64,000 nucleotides of DNA from Halomicrobium zhouii (GTDB lineage Archaea > Halobacteriota > Halobacteria > Halobacteriales > Haloarculaceae): the NCBI RefSeq assembly GCF_900114435.1, contig NZ_FOZK01000002.1, positions 868,001 to 932,000 on the forward strand, written 5' to 3'. A program made the translations under genes and the position numbers. The notes under the pieces are model-generated. The model had not been told where the DNA came from and did not search any database. It saw only the letters and a program-made list of their open reading frames with translations. The first letter of the stretch is position 1. Every line of letters starts with the position of its first letter. Below, one piece after another: positions 27,119-35,545 of the stretch.

Positions 27119-27377
27119 CGAATTCGCGAAAGGCTTCGGCATCTTCGTGGTCGCCGGTCTCGGGTGGATGACCCTGGCGGGCTGGTACCGGACGCCGTCC
27201 TTCGAAGGGACACAGCTCACCGGCGCGCCACCCGAGGCTGCGACGGTGTACGACCAGATCGGTCTCTTCCTCGAGCCCGTGCTGTTCTGGTTCATGATCC
27301 TCGGCCCGCTCACGTTCTGGATCCTCATTCCCATCTTCGAGCGCGCCCGCGAATCGTACGCCGAACGCGCGCAGTAG
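27111..27377 (+). CDS. Small bc-operon membrane protein
   Basis: This 88-residue protein (MADEFAKGFGIFVVAGLGWM) has an N-terminal helix, a loop with TGAPPEAATVYDQ, and a second helix (PVLFWFMILGPLTFWILIPIF) ending in a charged tail. It overlaps the previous gene by 8 bases and ends the respiratory block. It resembles the family I recall as DUF7314. The function is unknown. Confidence 0.8.
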   Translation: MADEFAKGFGIFVVAGLGWMTLAGWYRTPSFEGTQLTGAPPEAATVYDQIGLFLEPVLFWFMILGPLTFWILIPIFERARESYAERAQ

Positions 27378-27524
27378 TCTGTTTTCACGGCCTGGTTCCC
27401 CGCTCTGGGACGTTCTTCAGTATCGTCCGAGGACGCCAGACGGCTTCGACGTATTTGCTATCGGGAGATTGCGAGTGTAACGGGTAGTTCTGTGATTTGA
27501 GTGCTGGACAGAACTGTAGGGACA

Positions 27525-27940
27525 ACAACAACCAGAAAGCCCTCGGCGCGCTGGACTCGCGCGACCCGCGCTGCGCTCCTCGCTACGCTCCGGTGCTTGC
27601 GAGGTCGTGCTTCGTCCACCCCGCCTCGCCCTTTCAGTCCACCAAGTCCGCACAGCCGGCACCCCTGCCTTCCCCCTGGTCGGCCGACGAGACGGCCTCT
27701 CGGCCGAGCGGTTGCGGGGCGGTCAGGACGCGTGTCGCTCGCCGGACGGCGAGCGACCGGGGAGGGGTGGCGGAGTCGATCGTGAGTGCGTTTCATCGCA
27801 CGAGCGAGGCTGTCCCTGGTGGACTGAAAGGGCGAGGTGGGCTCGCGCTGGAAGGCAGTCGCTCAGCGGGCCCTACCCGAACGGACGTGAGGGTATCCCG
27901 CTGAGCGACCGCGAGCGCGCCGAGGGCTTTCGACGTGTTC
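27525..27940. repeat. Dispersed inverted-repeat element B (full length, with conserved core)
   Basis: A non-coding element occupying most of the gap 27378-28124. The left end AGAAAGCCCTCGGCGCGC (27534-27551) and right end GCGCGCCGAGGGCTTTCG (27915-27932) are inverted. Inside them, CCTCGCCCTTTCAGTCCACC near 27620 is mirrored near 27819. The centre holds the core shared with element D, including hairpin 27734-27757 (10-bp stem, GGAC loop). The right arm has a 13-bp stem at 27858-27870/27897-27909 enclosing a TACCC/GGGTA inner stem. No credible coding frame or tRNA is seen. The rest of the gap (27941-28124) shows nothing recognisable. Confidence 0.88.
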
Positions 27941-28124
27941 GTGCCGGTACTGTGCCAGAACTCAGAATTACACCAGATCGTTACAGACACTCCCTCTCTC
28001 GAACGACAGTGAGCGTCGAAGCAGTCACTCGCGAGTCTGCCGGAGTGATCACGGTGGAGAAACGGCGGAATCGACAGTAGCGTTCGGCACAGCGCGGGAA
28101 CCCAGAAGAGAGAACCGAGGAGCG

Positions 28125-28580
28125 CTAGACCAGCGAGTCGATGGAGCCGGTGAAGGCGACCTGGAAGATCACGTACAGTAGCGCGAGGACCCAGGCACCG
28201 ATGGCCGCCTTGGGCCGGTCGAGCGGGAGGTCGCGGCGGGCCTCGACCTTGCGCGACTCGAACTCGAAGAAGTCGGTGATGACCATCCCGACCACGAGCA
28301 CGGAGGTGACGAGGCCGCCGTGGTGGTGGACGGTGAGGAAGTAAAACGACGCGAGGACGAGCACGAGGTTCGTCACCTCGTGGGGGACCCACCGGGTGAT
28401 GGCGTCGGCGCCGTCGTCCTCGTACTGGTCGACGTATCGCCGCTGGGCGAGGAACCGGGTCACCATGTTGACCAGGACGAGTGCCAGTATCACGATCTCG
28501 ATCTGGCCCTGGAGCGCGGCGTCCAGCGGCCCGAACAGGTTCACGAACGGCTCCGTCTGCATATCTTGCAGTGTGTCCAC
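28125..28580 (-). CDS. Four-helix membrane protein (haloarchaeal family)
   Basis: A 151-residue protein from ATG 28580 (MDTLQDMQTEPFVNLFGPLD). It has hydrophobic segments at about residues 29-43, 68-82, 88-103 and 127-146. A conserved loop carries 'RRYVDQYEDDGADAITRWVPHEVTN'. Three adjacent His residues (VHHHGG) lie at the membrane edge. The family is one of the small membrane families (from memory DUF7313) found near respiratory genes. The role is unknown. Confidence 0.8.
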   Translation of the reverse strand: MDTLQDMQTEPFVNLFGPLDAALQGQIEIVILALVLVNMVTRFLAQRRYVDQYEDDGADAITRWVPHEVTNLVLVLASFYFLTVHHHGGLVTSVLVVGMVITDFFEFESRKVEARRDLPLDRPKAAIGAWVLALLYVIFQVAFTGSIDSLV

Positions 28581-28671
28581 CGTCCATTAGTGTCTTTCCA
28601 ATTTCCAGCGGGTAGAATCCGGCAAGTCTGTCGAAGAGTGACAGTTTTGCCGGCGGGCTGTGGTCCGTCGG

Positions 28672-29412
28672 CTAGAATTCCGGGTCGCTCGCTGGCGTCA
28701 GGGCGACGTCGACAGACCCGTCGGGCGTGACGGTGACCGGCTCGCCAGTGGCGACGGTGGCCACCTCGCGGTCGTCGGCGACCAGCGTCACCGGTGTCTC
28801 GTCGCGTTCGACCGTGAGCCGGAGCTCCTCCAGGGGGAGGACCCAGTGGTCGGGGTTGGTGGCGAAGGGGGCGATGGGTGCGACGGGCCCGACGTTCGTC
28901 CCCGGGGCGACGAGCGGACAGCCGAGCCGGTGGGCGTAGCCGGGTGAGCCGGCGGGCGTCGCGACGACGACGCCGTCCGCGCGGAACTGGCCGACGTGGC
29001 TGTCCCCGCTGGCCACGGCGTACTCCGAGATGTGGGCGACTTCTGCCGTCAGCAGCGACACGTCGGCGACGGCGCTGGCGATGCGCTCGCCGCCGTACTC
29101 GACGCCGAGCACGGGATACGACTGCGTCTCGGCGTCACCGGCGAGGACGGCCTCGATGGCTGCCCCCGCGGAGTCGGCCGGGACGGACCGGAATCCTCCG
29201 TCGACGTCGACCGGCAGGACCGGTGGCGCAGGTGCGGACCGCGCGAGTCGCGCGAAGGCAGCGTCGCCGATGGCGACGACGAGTGCAGGTGACGCTGCAA
29301 GCACGGAGTCGACGTGGCTCACGCGCGAGCGGGCGCCCGCGGCCGCGACGGCCGCCTCCAGGTCCGCCGTCGCGTCGCCGACGACGCCGACGAGCGGCTC
29401 CCCCTCGTTCAT
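28672..29412 (-). CDS. NAD kinase-like protein lacking the GGDGT motif
   Basis: A 246-residue protein related to ATP-NAD kinases. The C-terminal beta-sandwich part is well kept (ADGVVVATPAGSPGYAHRLGCPLVAPGTNVGPVAPIAPF, near residues 145-185). The N-terminal nucleotide loop should read GGDGT, but here it is AIGDAAFARLA near residue 47. The ATP/catalytic Asp site is thus largely lost. It may be a regulatory or NAD-binding paralogue; the true NAD kinase would be elsewhere in the genome. Confidence 0.8.
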   Translation of the reverse strand: MNEGEPLVGVVGDATADLEAAVAAAGARSRVSHVDSVLAASPALVVAIGDAAFARLARSAPAPPVLPVDVDGGFRSVPADSAGAAIEAVLAGDAETQSYPVLGVEYGGERIASAVADVSLLTAEVAHISEYAVASGDSHVGQFRADGVVVATPAGSPGYAHRLGCPLVAPGTNVGPVAPIAPFATNPDHWVLPLEELRLTVERDETPVTLVADDREVATVATGEPVTVTPDGSVDVALTPASDPEF

Positions 29413-29513
29413 GATTCGAAACTCAGGCCAGGCGGAGAAAAAGCTGCTGACCTCGCCCGACGCGACGGGGGCTATCGATGGACCGAGCGCTGGCGGGCCG
29501 ACGACACCGCCGC

Positions 29514-30746
29514 TCAGATACCGAGTCTATCTCGGGCGAACCGGGCGATCAGGGGGAGGTCCGAGAGGTGCATGAGGTTCCGCATCGCGAGCCGGTTGCC
29601 GTTGTTCACCTGCTCCAGGGTGTCCTCGTCCGTGGCGCGCAGGTCGGCCATCAGGCGGTCGTAGCGCTCGTTGGGCGCGAGATAGAGGAGGCGGGTCATG
29701 AGCAGTCGGGGACGCATCTGCGGGGCGACGTCGCGGTGCCACAGTTCGTCGTAGGTCGACAGTGCCGCGGCGGAGGTGTCGGGTTCCTCGGGGGTGAGAC
29801 AGGCGTCCGCCGTAATCGCCGCCGACCGTGCGGACTTCATCCCCGAGTGGATGCCCTCGCCCCACAGCGGATCGATCGTCGGGACGGTGTCGCCGATGGC
29901 CATGAAGTTGTCCGTGCTCATCCCCTCCGGGGGCTGGATGTGGGCCGACCCGCGGTGTTGCTTGCCCTCGATTCGCTCGGCGTCGTCGAAGCGCGGGTCG
30001 CGGTCGATCCAGTAGTTCAGGTAGTCGTCGATGCCCATCCCGTCTTTCGCGTAGGTGTCGTGGGAGTCGTTCTGGATGTAACAGAGGCCGACCTTCGCCG
30101 TGTCGGCGCCCGTGTGGAAGATCCACGAGTACCCGCCCGGCGCGAGGTCGTGGTCCAGGCGGAGCATCATCGAGTCACGCAGGTCGGCGAACTCCGGGTG
30201 GTTCACGGCGACGCCCTCGAACTCGTACTCGATACCGATGGCCTGGTGTTCGCGTTCGAGGCCGGTGACGTCGAGCTTCTTGGCCAGCGGCGCGGCGGGG
30301 CCGGTGGCGTCGACGATCACGTCGGCGTACACCTCCTCGGACCCGTCGTACCGCACACCGACGGCCTCCCCGCCGTCCACGATGGGCGCCGAGACCCGGG
30401 AGTCGAACCGGTACTCCGCCCCTCGCTCGCGGCCGTCGCGGACGAGGAAGCGCTTGAAGTCGGCGAACTCCAGGACGGCGCCCGGCTGGTCGCGCACGTA
30501 GTGCTCGTTGGGCGACTCGAGAACGACCTTGTCGGTGTAATGCATCACGACGTCGTCGGGGATGCCGAACGACGCCATCATCGACGGGAAGGTGCCGGCG
30601 GTGGACTTGTTGCTCTGACGCGGGAACTCGTCTTCGGGCTCGGTTTCGAGCACGAGGACGTCGTAGTTCCTCGCCGCCAAATCGCGGGCACACTGGGCGC
30701 CGGCCGGCCCGGCCCCGGCTATAACCACGTCAAAGCGATCGCTCAT
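29514..30746 (-). CDS. Geranylgeranyl reductase family FAD-dependent oxidoreductase
   Basis: A 410-residue flavoprotein with the FAD motif VVIAGAGPAGAQCARDLAARNYDVLVLE at the N-terminus. The second FAD motif (NFMAIGDTVPTIDPLWGEGIHSGMKSA, about residue 285) is typical of geranylgeranyl reductases. These saturate prenyl chains, as in archaeal lipids or menaquinone side chains. A TATTAG box about 25 bases upstream fits a leaderless start. It is divergent from the isoprenoid-synthase-like gene at 30.9 kb. The substrate is not determined. Confidence 0.9.
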   Translation of the reverse strand: MSDRFDVVIAGAGPAGAQCARDLAARNYDVLVLETEPEDEFPRQSNKSTAGTFPSMMASFGIPDDVVMHYTDKVVLESPNEHYVRDQPGAVLEFADFKRFLVRDGRERGAEYRFDSRVSAPIVDGGEAVGVRYDGSEEVYADVIVDATGPAAPLAKKLDVTGLEREHQAIGIEYEFEGVAVNHPEFADLRDSMMLRLDHDLAPGGYSWIFHTGADTAKVGLCYIQNDSHDTYAKDGMGIDDYLNYWIDRDPRFDDAERIEGKQHRGSAHIQPPEGMSTDNFMAIGDTVPTIDPLWGEGIHSGMKSARSAAITADACLTPEEPDTSAAALSTYDELWHRDVAPQMRPRLLMTRLLYLAPNERYDRLMADLRATDEDTLEQVNNGNRLAMRNLMHLSDLPLIARFARDRLGI

Positions 30747-30914
30747 AGCATCAGGTCATGCGTACCCACTAATAGTCTTGCTGAATTTGCCAGGTGACTG
30801 CGGTCCAGTGACCGGGTTGTACAGTGCGACGGCGACGCTGTTCTCGAAAGCGTAAAGGCGACACCGGACACAGCACCGGGAAAGCGCGGGGACCGGGGCC
30901 CGCGGGGATACATC

Positions 30915-32075
30915 ATGGTCATGAAGACAGGCGCTGGCTGGCTCGCTGACAGCGCGACGTTGCCGACGGCGCTTCGCGCGGTGCTGGGGTACTACGCCGA
31001 CGCCGGCGTGTTCGACTACGGCAGCCTCTCGCTCAAGCGCGAGATCGACGGGCGCACCGAGCGGATGGTCGAGGACGTGTTCGGACTCGTCGAGGACGCC
31101 CTCGCCGAGGAGTTCGACCGCTCCTCGGTGTCCTTCGATTACGACACCAAGCTGATCCTCCCGGCCCAGCTCACCCTGGGATACGTCTACCGGTCGGCCA
31201 GGCAGCGAGCGGCCTCCGACCCCGTCACCGACGATGTCGCCACGGGCGTCCCCGAAGTCGACGAGACGGCCCTCGAAGAAGGCCCCTCCCAGACTCTCTC
31301 GCCCCGCGAGATGGTCGTCCGGGCCGAGCAGATGACGTACCTCTCCATCGAGGCGCTGGTCGACGGCGACATGCGCGACGCCATCAACGACGACGAGTTC
31401 GAGGACTTCTCGGTCGACTTCGAGGCCGACCCCCGTCGCGTCGCCGAGGTCGCTCAGGCGGCGCTCCAGGCCGACCTGGACGCCAAGCTGGAGGGGCTCC
31501 CCCCGGTCGTCGAGGAGACCTACTCGCGGGCCGTCGACTACTCGGAGGCCCACCAGGACCGCGACGACGACTTCCGCGAGATGATGAGCGCCGCCGAGGA
31601 CGGGGACCAGTCGGCGCTGCGGGACGTCCGCGAGCAGTACAAGTTCGCCGACTTCGAGGAACCCCCGGCGCTGTTCGACGAGAGCGAACGCGGCCTGCCG
31701 TACCTCAAGACCCAGTACGCCCGCGTCGGCGTGCTCTACGACGGGATGATCGGCCTCTACCGGCTGGCCGGCCTGGACATCGACGACGACTTCGCGAAGG
31801 CCATCGTGCTCGCCATCATCGGTGCGCAGGTGTGGCTCGACGACGTCGACGACTACGACGACGACCGACGGAACGGCCAGTTGACGCCCGTCACCGCCGA
31901 GTACCTGCTCGCCCCGGACGAGGACGCGGGCTACCGCCGCGTCGTCGACGTCACCGAGCAGTACCTCGACCTGGCAAAGACCTACGCGACGCGGGCGGAC
32001 TCGCCGCTGACCGGCATCGCCGTGGAGTACATCTACCGCTCCGGCGAGCCAGAAGTGCTGCCCGGGAGTCCGTAA
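30915..32075 (+). CDS. Helical protein with aspartate-rich isoprenoid-synthase-like motif
   Basis: This 386-residue protein is not a family I can name with certainty. It is mostly helical. Near residues 300-312 it has VWLDDVDDYDDDRRNGQ followed by LTPVTAEYLL. This closely resembles the second Asp-rich Mg2+-binding segment of class I isoprenoid synthases (e.g. QxxDDxxDxxxDxxxG). The first Asp-rich site is not clear. It is divergent from the geranylgeranyl reductase gene, which supports an isoprenoid link. It could also be a structural homologue without activity. Confidence 0.7.
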   Translation: MVMKTGAGWLADSATLPTALRAVLGYYADAGVFDYGSLSLKREIDGRTERMVEDVFGLVEDALAEEFDRSSVSFDYDTKLILPAQLTLGYVYRSARQRAASDPVTDDVATGVPEVDETALEEGPSQTLSPREMVVRAEQMTYLSIEALVDGDMRDAINDDEFEDFSVDFEADPRRVAEVAQAALQADLDAKLEGLPPVVEETYSRAVDYSEAHQDRDDDFREMMSAAEDGDQSALRDVREQYKFADFEEPPALFDESERGLPYLKTQYARVGVLYDGMIGLYRLAGLDIDDDFAKAIVLAIIGAQVWLDDVDDYDDDRRNGQLTPVTAEYLLAPDEDAGYRRVVDVTEQYLDLAKTYATRADSPLTGIAVEYIYRSGEPEVLPGSP

Positions 32076-32186
32076 CGAACGGGGTCCGGAATTTCGTAGC
32101 GAACGGGATCGGAGGGTTCGCGGCCGGTACTCGTTCTCTCGCTGGCGGAGCTCCAATTTTACCCGTGTGTGGCCGTATCCACTAGC

Positions 32187-32717
32187 ATGGAGTGGTACAA
32201 CGAACCCCCGGACTGGCGCGAAGCGGGCGACAGCCTCGTGGTCCAGGCCGGACCCGAGACGGACTGCTGGCGCGTGACGCTGCACGACTATGTTGCGGAC
32301 GACGCGCACTTTTACCATCGAGCGGTCGACGGTGACTTCACCGCGACCGTCGAATTCACAGGCGACTACGAGTCCCAGTACGACCAGGCGGGGCTGATGG
32401 TCCGCGACAGCGAGGAACGCTGGCTGAAGTGCGGAATCGAGTATGTCGACGGCGCCCAGCAGGCGAGCGCCGTCGTCACCCGGGAGTTCTCCGACTGGTC
32501 GGTCGTCCCGCTCGACGACGACCCGGCGTCGGTCTGGATCCGGGTCGAGCGGACCGGCCCCGCTATCGAGGTGTTCTTCTCTCGCGACGGGCGGGAGTTC
32601 ACGATGATCCGCCAGGCATACCTCACGGAGACGGAGACGCTCCGGGTCGGACCGATGGCAGCGGCTCCGCGCGGTGACGGCTTCGAAACGGTCTTCGAAA
32701 ACTTCGACGTCGAGTGA
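32187..32717 (+). CDS. DUF1349 family protein (concanavalin-like fold)
   Basis: A 176-residue protein from ATG 32187 (MEWYNEPPDWREAGDSLVV). The body matches the DUF1349 pattern: 'FYHRAVDGDFTATVEFTGDYESQYDQAGLMVRDSEERWLKCGIEYVDG' and the end 'LRVGPMAAAPRGDGFETVFENFDVE'. DUF1349 proteins have a lectin/glucanase-like beta-sandwich and are often regulators or sugar-related; the role here is unknown. No signal peptide. The GTG at 32169 would add six residues. Confidence 0.92.
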   Translation: MEWYNEPPDWREAGDSLVVQAGPETDCWRVTLHDYVADDAHFYHRAVDGDFTATVEFTGDYESQYDQAGLMVRDSEERWLKCGIEYVDGAQQASAVVTREFSDWSVVPLDDDPASVWIRVERTGPAIEVFFSRDGREFTMIRQAYLTETETLRVGPMAAAPRGDGFETVFENFDVE

Positions 32718-32718
32718 T

Positions 32719-32747
32719 TCAGTAGAACTCGCGGACCGGGTCCAGAC
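32719..32747. repeat. 29-bp tandem copy of the korB 3' end
   Basis: Positions 32719-32744 repeat 32748-32773, the last codons and stop of korB, with three mismatches. On the minus strand both read Asp-x-Val-Arg-Glu-Phe-Tyr-stop. The copy is directly downstream of the korB stop and next to the stop of the DUF1349 gene. Confidence 0.85.
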
Positions 32748-33611
32748 TCAGTAGAACTCCCGAACCAGGTCCATCGCGCCCTCGGGGGCGCCGTCCGGGA
32801 TTTCGGCCATGCTGCCCTCGATGCCCTGGCGCTTCTCGTAGGGGACGCTGTCTTCGTCCTGGTAGAGGACGCCCATGTACTCCGTCTCGGTCTCGCGGAT
32901 CTTGTCCATCGCCGCGTCCGAGTCGTGGCGGTCGTGGTCGGTCTCGTCGAGGTCGACCAGCGAGTCGCGGAAGTAGTCGTAGGTGTCGACGTCGTTGAAC
33001 GTGACACAGGGGGAGTAGACGTTGACGAAGCCGAAGCCGTCGTGCTCGATGGCCTCCTGGACCAGCTCCGCGTGGCGCTGGGAGTCCGAGGAGAACGACT
33101 GGGCGACGAACGTCGCGCCCGCGGCCATCGCGAGGGCCTTGGGGTTGACGGGGGCCATCTGCGGGCCCTCGGGCGACGTGGACGTCTCGAAGTCCTCGCG
33201 CGAGGTCGGCGAGGCCTGGCCCTTGGTGAGGCCGTAGATGCGGTTGTCCATGACGACGTAGCTCATGTCGACGTTGCGGCGGACGGCGTGGATGAAGTGG
33301 CCCGCGCCGATGGAGAAGCCGTCGCCGTCACCGCCGGCGACCATCACTTCCAGGTTCGGGTTGGCCATCTTCACGCCGACGCCCACCGGCAGGGCGCGAC
33401 CGTGGACCCCGTGCAGCGCGTAGCTGTGCATGTAGGTCCCGATCTTGCCGGAACAGCCGATGCCGGCGACCACGAACGTGTTGTCGGGGTCGTTGCCGGT
33501 CTCGGCCAGCGCCTTCATCATGCCGTTCATCGTCCCGAAGTCGCCGCAGCCGGGACACCACGTCGGTTGCTTGTCGGACTTGAAGTCGGTAAATCGGACG
33601 TCTGAGCTCAT
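32748..33611 (-). CDS. korB: 2-oxoacid:ferredoxin oxidoreductase beta subunit
   Basis: A 287-residue thiamine-diphosphate subunit. WCPGCGDFG near residue 18 and GIGCSGK near 51 carry the conserved Cys residues. GGDGDGFSIGAGHFIHAVRRNVD with the following NRIYGLTKGQ is the thiamine/Mg2+ motif. With KorA it forms an acyl-CoA from a 2-oxoacid, CoA and ferredoxin. It overlaps korA by ATGA. Whether pyruvate or 2-oxoglutarate is the substrate is not evident; haloarchaea carry both types. Confidence 0.93.
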   Translation of the reverse strand: MSSDVRFTDFKSDKQPTWCPGCGDFGTMNGMMKALAETGNDPDNTFVVAGIGCSGKIGTYMHSYALHGVHGRALPVGVGVKMANPNLEVMVAGGDGDGFSIGAGHFIHAVRRNVDMSYVVMDNRIYGLTKGQASPTSREDFETSTSPEGPQMAPVNPKALAMAAGATFVAQSFSSDSQRHAELVQEAIEHDGFGFVNVYSPCVTFNDVDTYDYFRDSLVDLDETDHDRHDSDAAMDKIRETETEYMGVLYQDEDSVPYEKRQGIEGSMAEIPDGAPEGAMDLVREFY

Positions 33612-35371
33612 GCTTTCACCTCGGCTTCCTCGGCCATCGCGGCCTTGATCTCCGCGGCGAGTTCGTCGGCGTCGAAGCGGACGCCGTCGTACTTGTTGAC
33701 GCGGTCGACGCGTTCGAGCACGTCGTGTTCGATGACGTCGGCGAACTGCCCCGTCGCGTTACACTCGACCACGATGGTCTGGTCGGCCTGCTCGACCTCC
33801 TCGGTGAGGTCCGGGCGCGGGAAGATGTAGGGGACGGAGATGAAACGGACCTCGATGTCTTCGTCTTCGAGGAACTCCATCCCTTCGCGCATCGCGCCCT
33901 CGTTCGAACCCCAGGAGATCACCAGCGTGTCCGAGTCGGGGTTCCCGAACTCGCGGTAGTCCCAGTCCTCGCGCTCGATGGCGGTCTCGACCTTCTGCTC
34001 GCGTTTCTCGACCTGTTCCTTGCGGACCTCGGTGTCCTCGGTCCGGCGACCGAGGGCGTCGTGTTCGAGGCCCGTCGTCATGTGCGCGCCGCCGGAGGTC
34101 CCCGGGAACGTCCGCGGCGAGATGCCGTCGGCCGCGGGGAAGTGGGGCTGGAACTGGTCCTTCTCGTTCATCCAGCCGTCGATGTCCTCCTCGTCGACGA
34201 CGTTGCCGCGCTCGATCTCGACCTCGTCCATGTCGAAGGCCTCGGGCTTGAACGTCTGCTCGGTGACGGCCATCGCGAGGTCGGAGACGAGGTACACCGG
34301 CGTCTGGTACTTCTCGGCGAGGTTGAACGCCTCGACGGTCTTCCAGAAGCACTCGGAGATAGTCGTCGGCGCGACGACGAACCGCGGAATCTCGCCGTGG
34401 CCGCCGTACAGCGTCATGTTGAGGTCGCCCTGCTCCTGCTTGGTCGGCATCCCGGTCGAGGGACCCGAGCGCATGACGTCGCAGATGACCAGCGGCGTCT
34501 CGGTGGTCGCGACCAGACCGAACGTCTCGGTCATCAGGTCGATCCCCGGACCGGACGTCGCGGTCATCGCGCGCGCTCCGGCGCGGGCCGCACCCAGCGC
34601 CATGTTGATCGCGGCGAGTTCGTCCTCCGCCTGGACGACTTTCCCGCCGAACTGGTCGACGCGGCCGGTCATGTACTCCATCACTTCCGTCGCGGGCGTG
34701 ATGGGGTAGCCGGCGTAGAACCGGCAGCCTGCGGCGATGGCGCCCATCCCGATTGCCTGGTCGCCGTTGATGAGGACGTAGTCCTCGTCGGCGGTCTGGA
34801 GCTCGTAGCCGAAGTCGTGGTCGTACTCCTCCTGGACGTACTCCTGGCCCTTGCGCGCGGCCTGCATGTTGTTCTCGACGATGGCCTCGCCCTTGTCGCC
34901 GAAGCGCTTCTCGAGGGACTCGTCGAGGTTCTCGATGGGGAACTGCGTCACCTCGCAGGCCGCACCGAGTGCGACGACGTTGGCCATGATGGCGCCGCCA
35001 GCCTCCTCCGCGAGGCGCTTGAGCGGCACTTCGAGGCCGATCATCTCGTCGGGCACCTCGACGTTCTGCATCGTGGTGCGCTCGCTGTCGTAGATGATGA
35101 CCGAGCCCTCGTGGAGCTCGTCCATGTTCTCGTCGATCGTGCGCTCCGTGAGCGCGATGAGCAGGTCGAGGCGGTCCACGACACTCTGGACGCGGTCGAG
35201 CGACGTCCGGATCTTGTATGCCGTGTACCCACCGCGGATACGCGACGCGAAGTCCTTGGACGTGAAGACGTGCCGACCGGCCCGCGAGAGTGCCTGGGCG
35301 AAGATCTTCCCGGTAGAGTCGATTCCATCGCCGGCTTCGCCGCCGATGGCCCAGTTGAGGTCGTCGGGCAT
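33608..35371 (-). CDS. korA: 2-oxoacid:ferredoxin oxidoreductase alpha subunit (gamma-alpha fusion)
   Basis: A 587-residue protein from ATG 35371 (MPDDLNWAIGGEAGDGIDSTG). The gamma domain (residues 1-180; 'GGEAGDGIDSTGKIFAQ', 'SRIRGG') is fused to the alpha domain ('DYVLINGDQAIGMGAIAAGCRFYAGYPITPATEVMEYM', 'TATSGPGIDLMTE', 'GPSTGMPTKQEQGDL'). A frame stays open for another 1.1 kb upstream but is antisense to a flavoprotein gene and rejected. A T-rich element with CATAG about 25 bases upstream fits a leaderless start. A stretch after residue 400 is rich in Glu/Arg. Confidence 0.95.
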   Translation of the reverse strand: MPDDLNWAIGGEAGDGIDSTGKIFAQALSRAGRHVFTSKDFASRIRGGYTAYKIRTSLDRVQSVVDRLDLLIALTERTIDENMDELHEGSVIIYDSERTTMQNVEVPDEMIGLEVPLKRLAEEAGGAIMANVVALGAACEVTQFPIENLDESLEKRFGDKGEAIVENNMQAARKGQEYVQEEYDHDFGYELQTADEDYVLINGDQAIGMGAIAAGCRFYAGYPITPATEVMEYMTGRVDQFGGKVVQAEDELAAINMALGAARAGARAMTATSGPGIDLMTETFGLVATTETPLVICDVMRSGPSTGMPTKQEQGDLNMTLYGGHGEIPRFVVAPTTISECFWKTVEAFNLAEKYQTPVYLVSDLAMAVTEQTFKPEAFDMDEVEIERGNVVDEEDIDGWMNEKDQFQPHFPAADGISPRTFPGTSGGAHMTTGLEHDALGRRTEDTEVRKEQVEKREQKVETAIEREDWDYREFGNPDSDTLVISWGSNEGAMREGMEFLEDEDIEVRFISVPYIFPRPDLTEEVEQADQTIVVECNATGQFADVIEHDVLERVDRVNKYDGVRFDADELAAEIKAAMAEEAEVKA

Positions 35372-35545
35372 TCTAGCGCGTGGGTATCCGTTGCCTATGG
35401 AAAAACCTTCTGTAAACGCCTGGAGACCCGAAGGCTGTGGGTTTTGCCTCTTTCCCGGTCGCGGATTGTGTACTCGATTCCGAGTACCTCGTTCGACTCG
35501 CTCGCGGACCGAAACCGGCTTGCCGGTAATCGCCCAAGCGGACGT

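Noticed and set aside
27378..28124. CRISPR array
   Set aside because: Repeated boxes are inverted, not regularly spaced direct repeats with unique spacers; no cas genes are present in the window.
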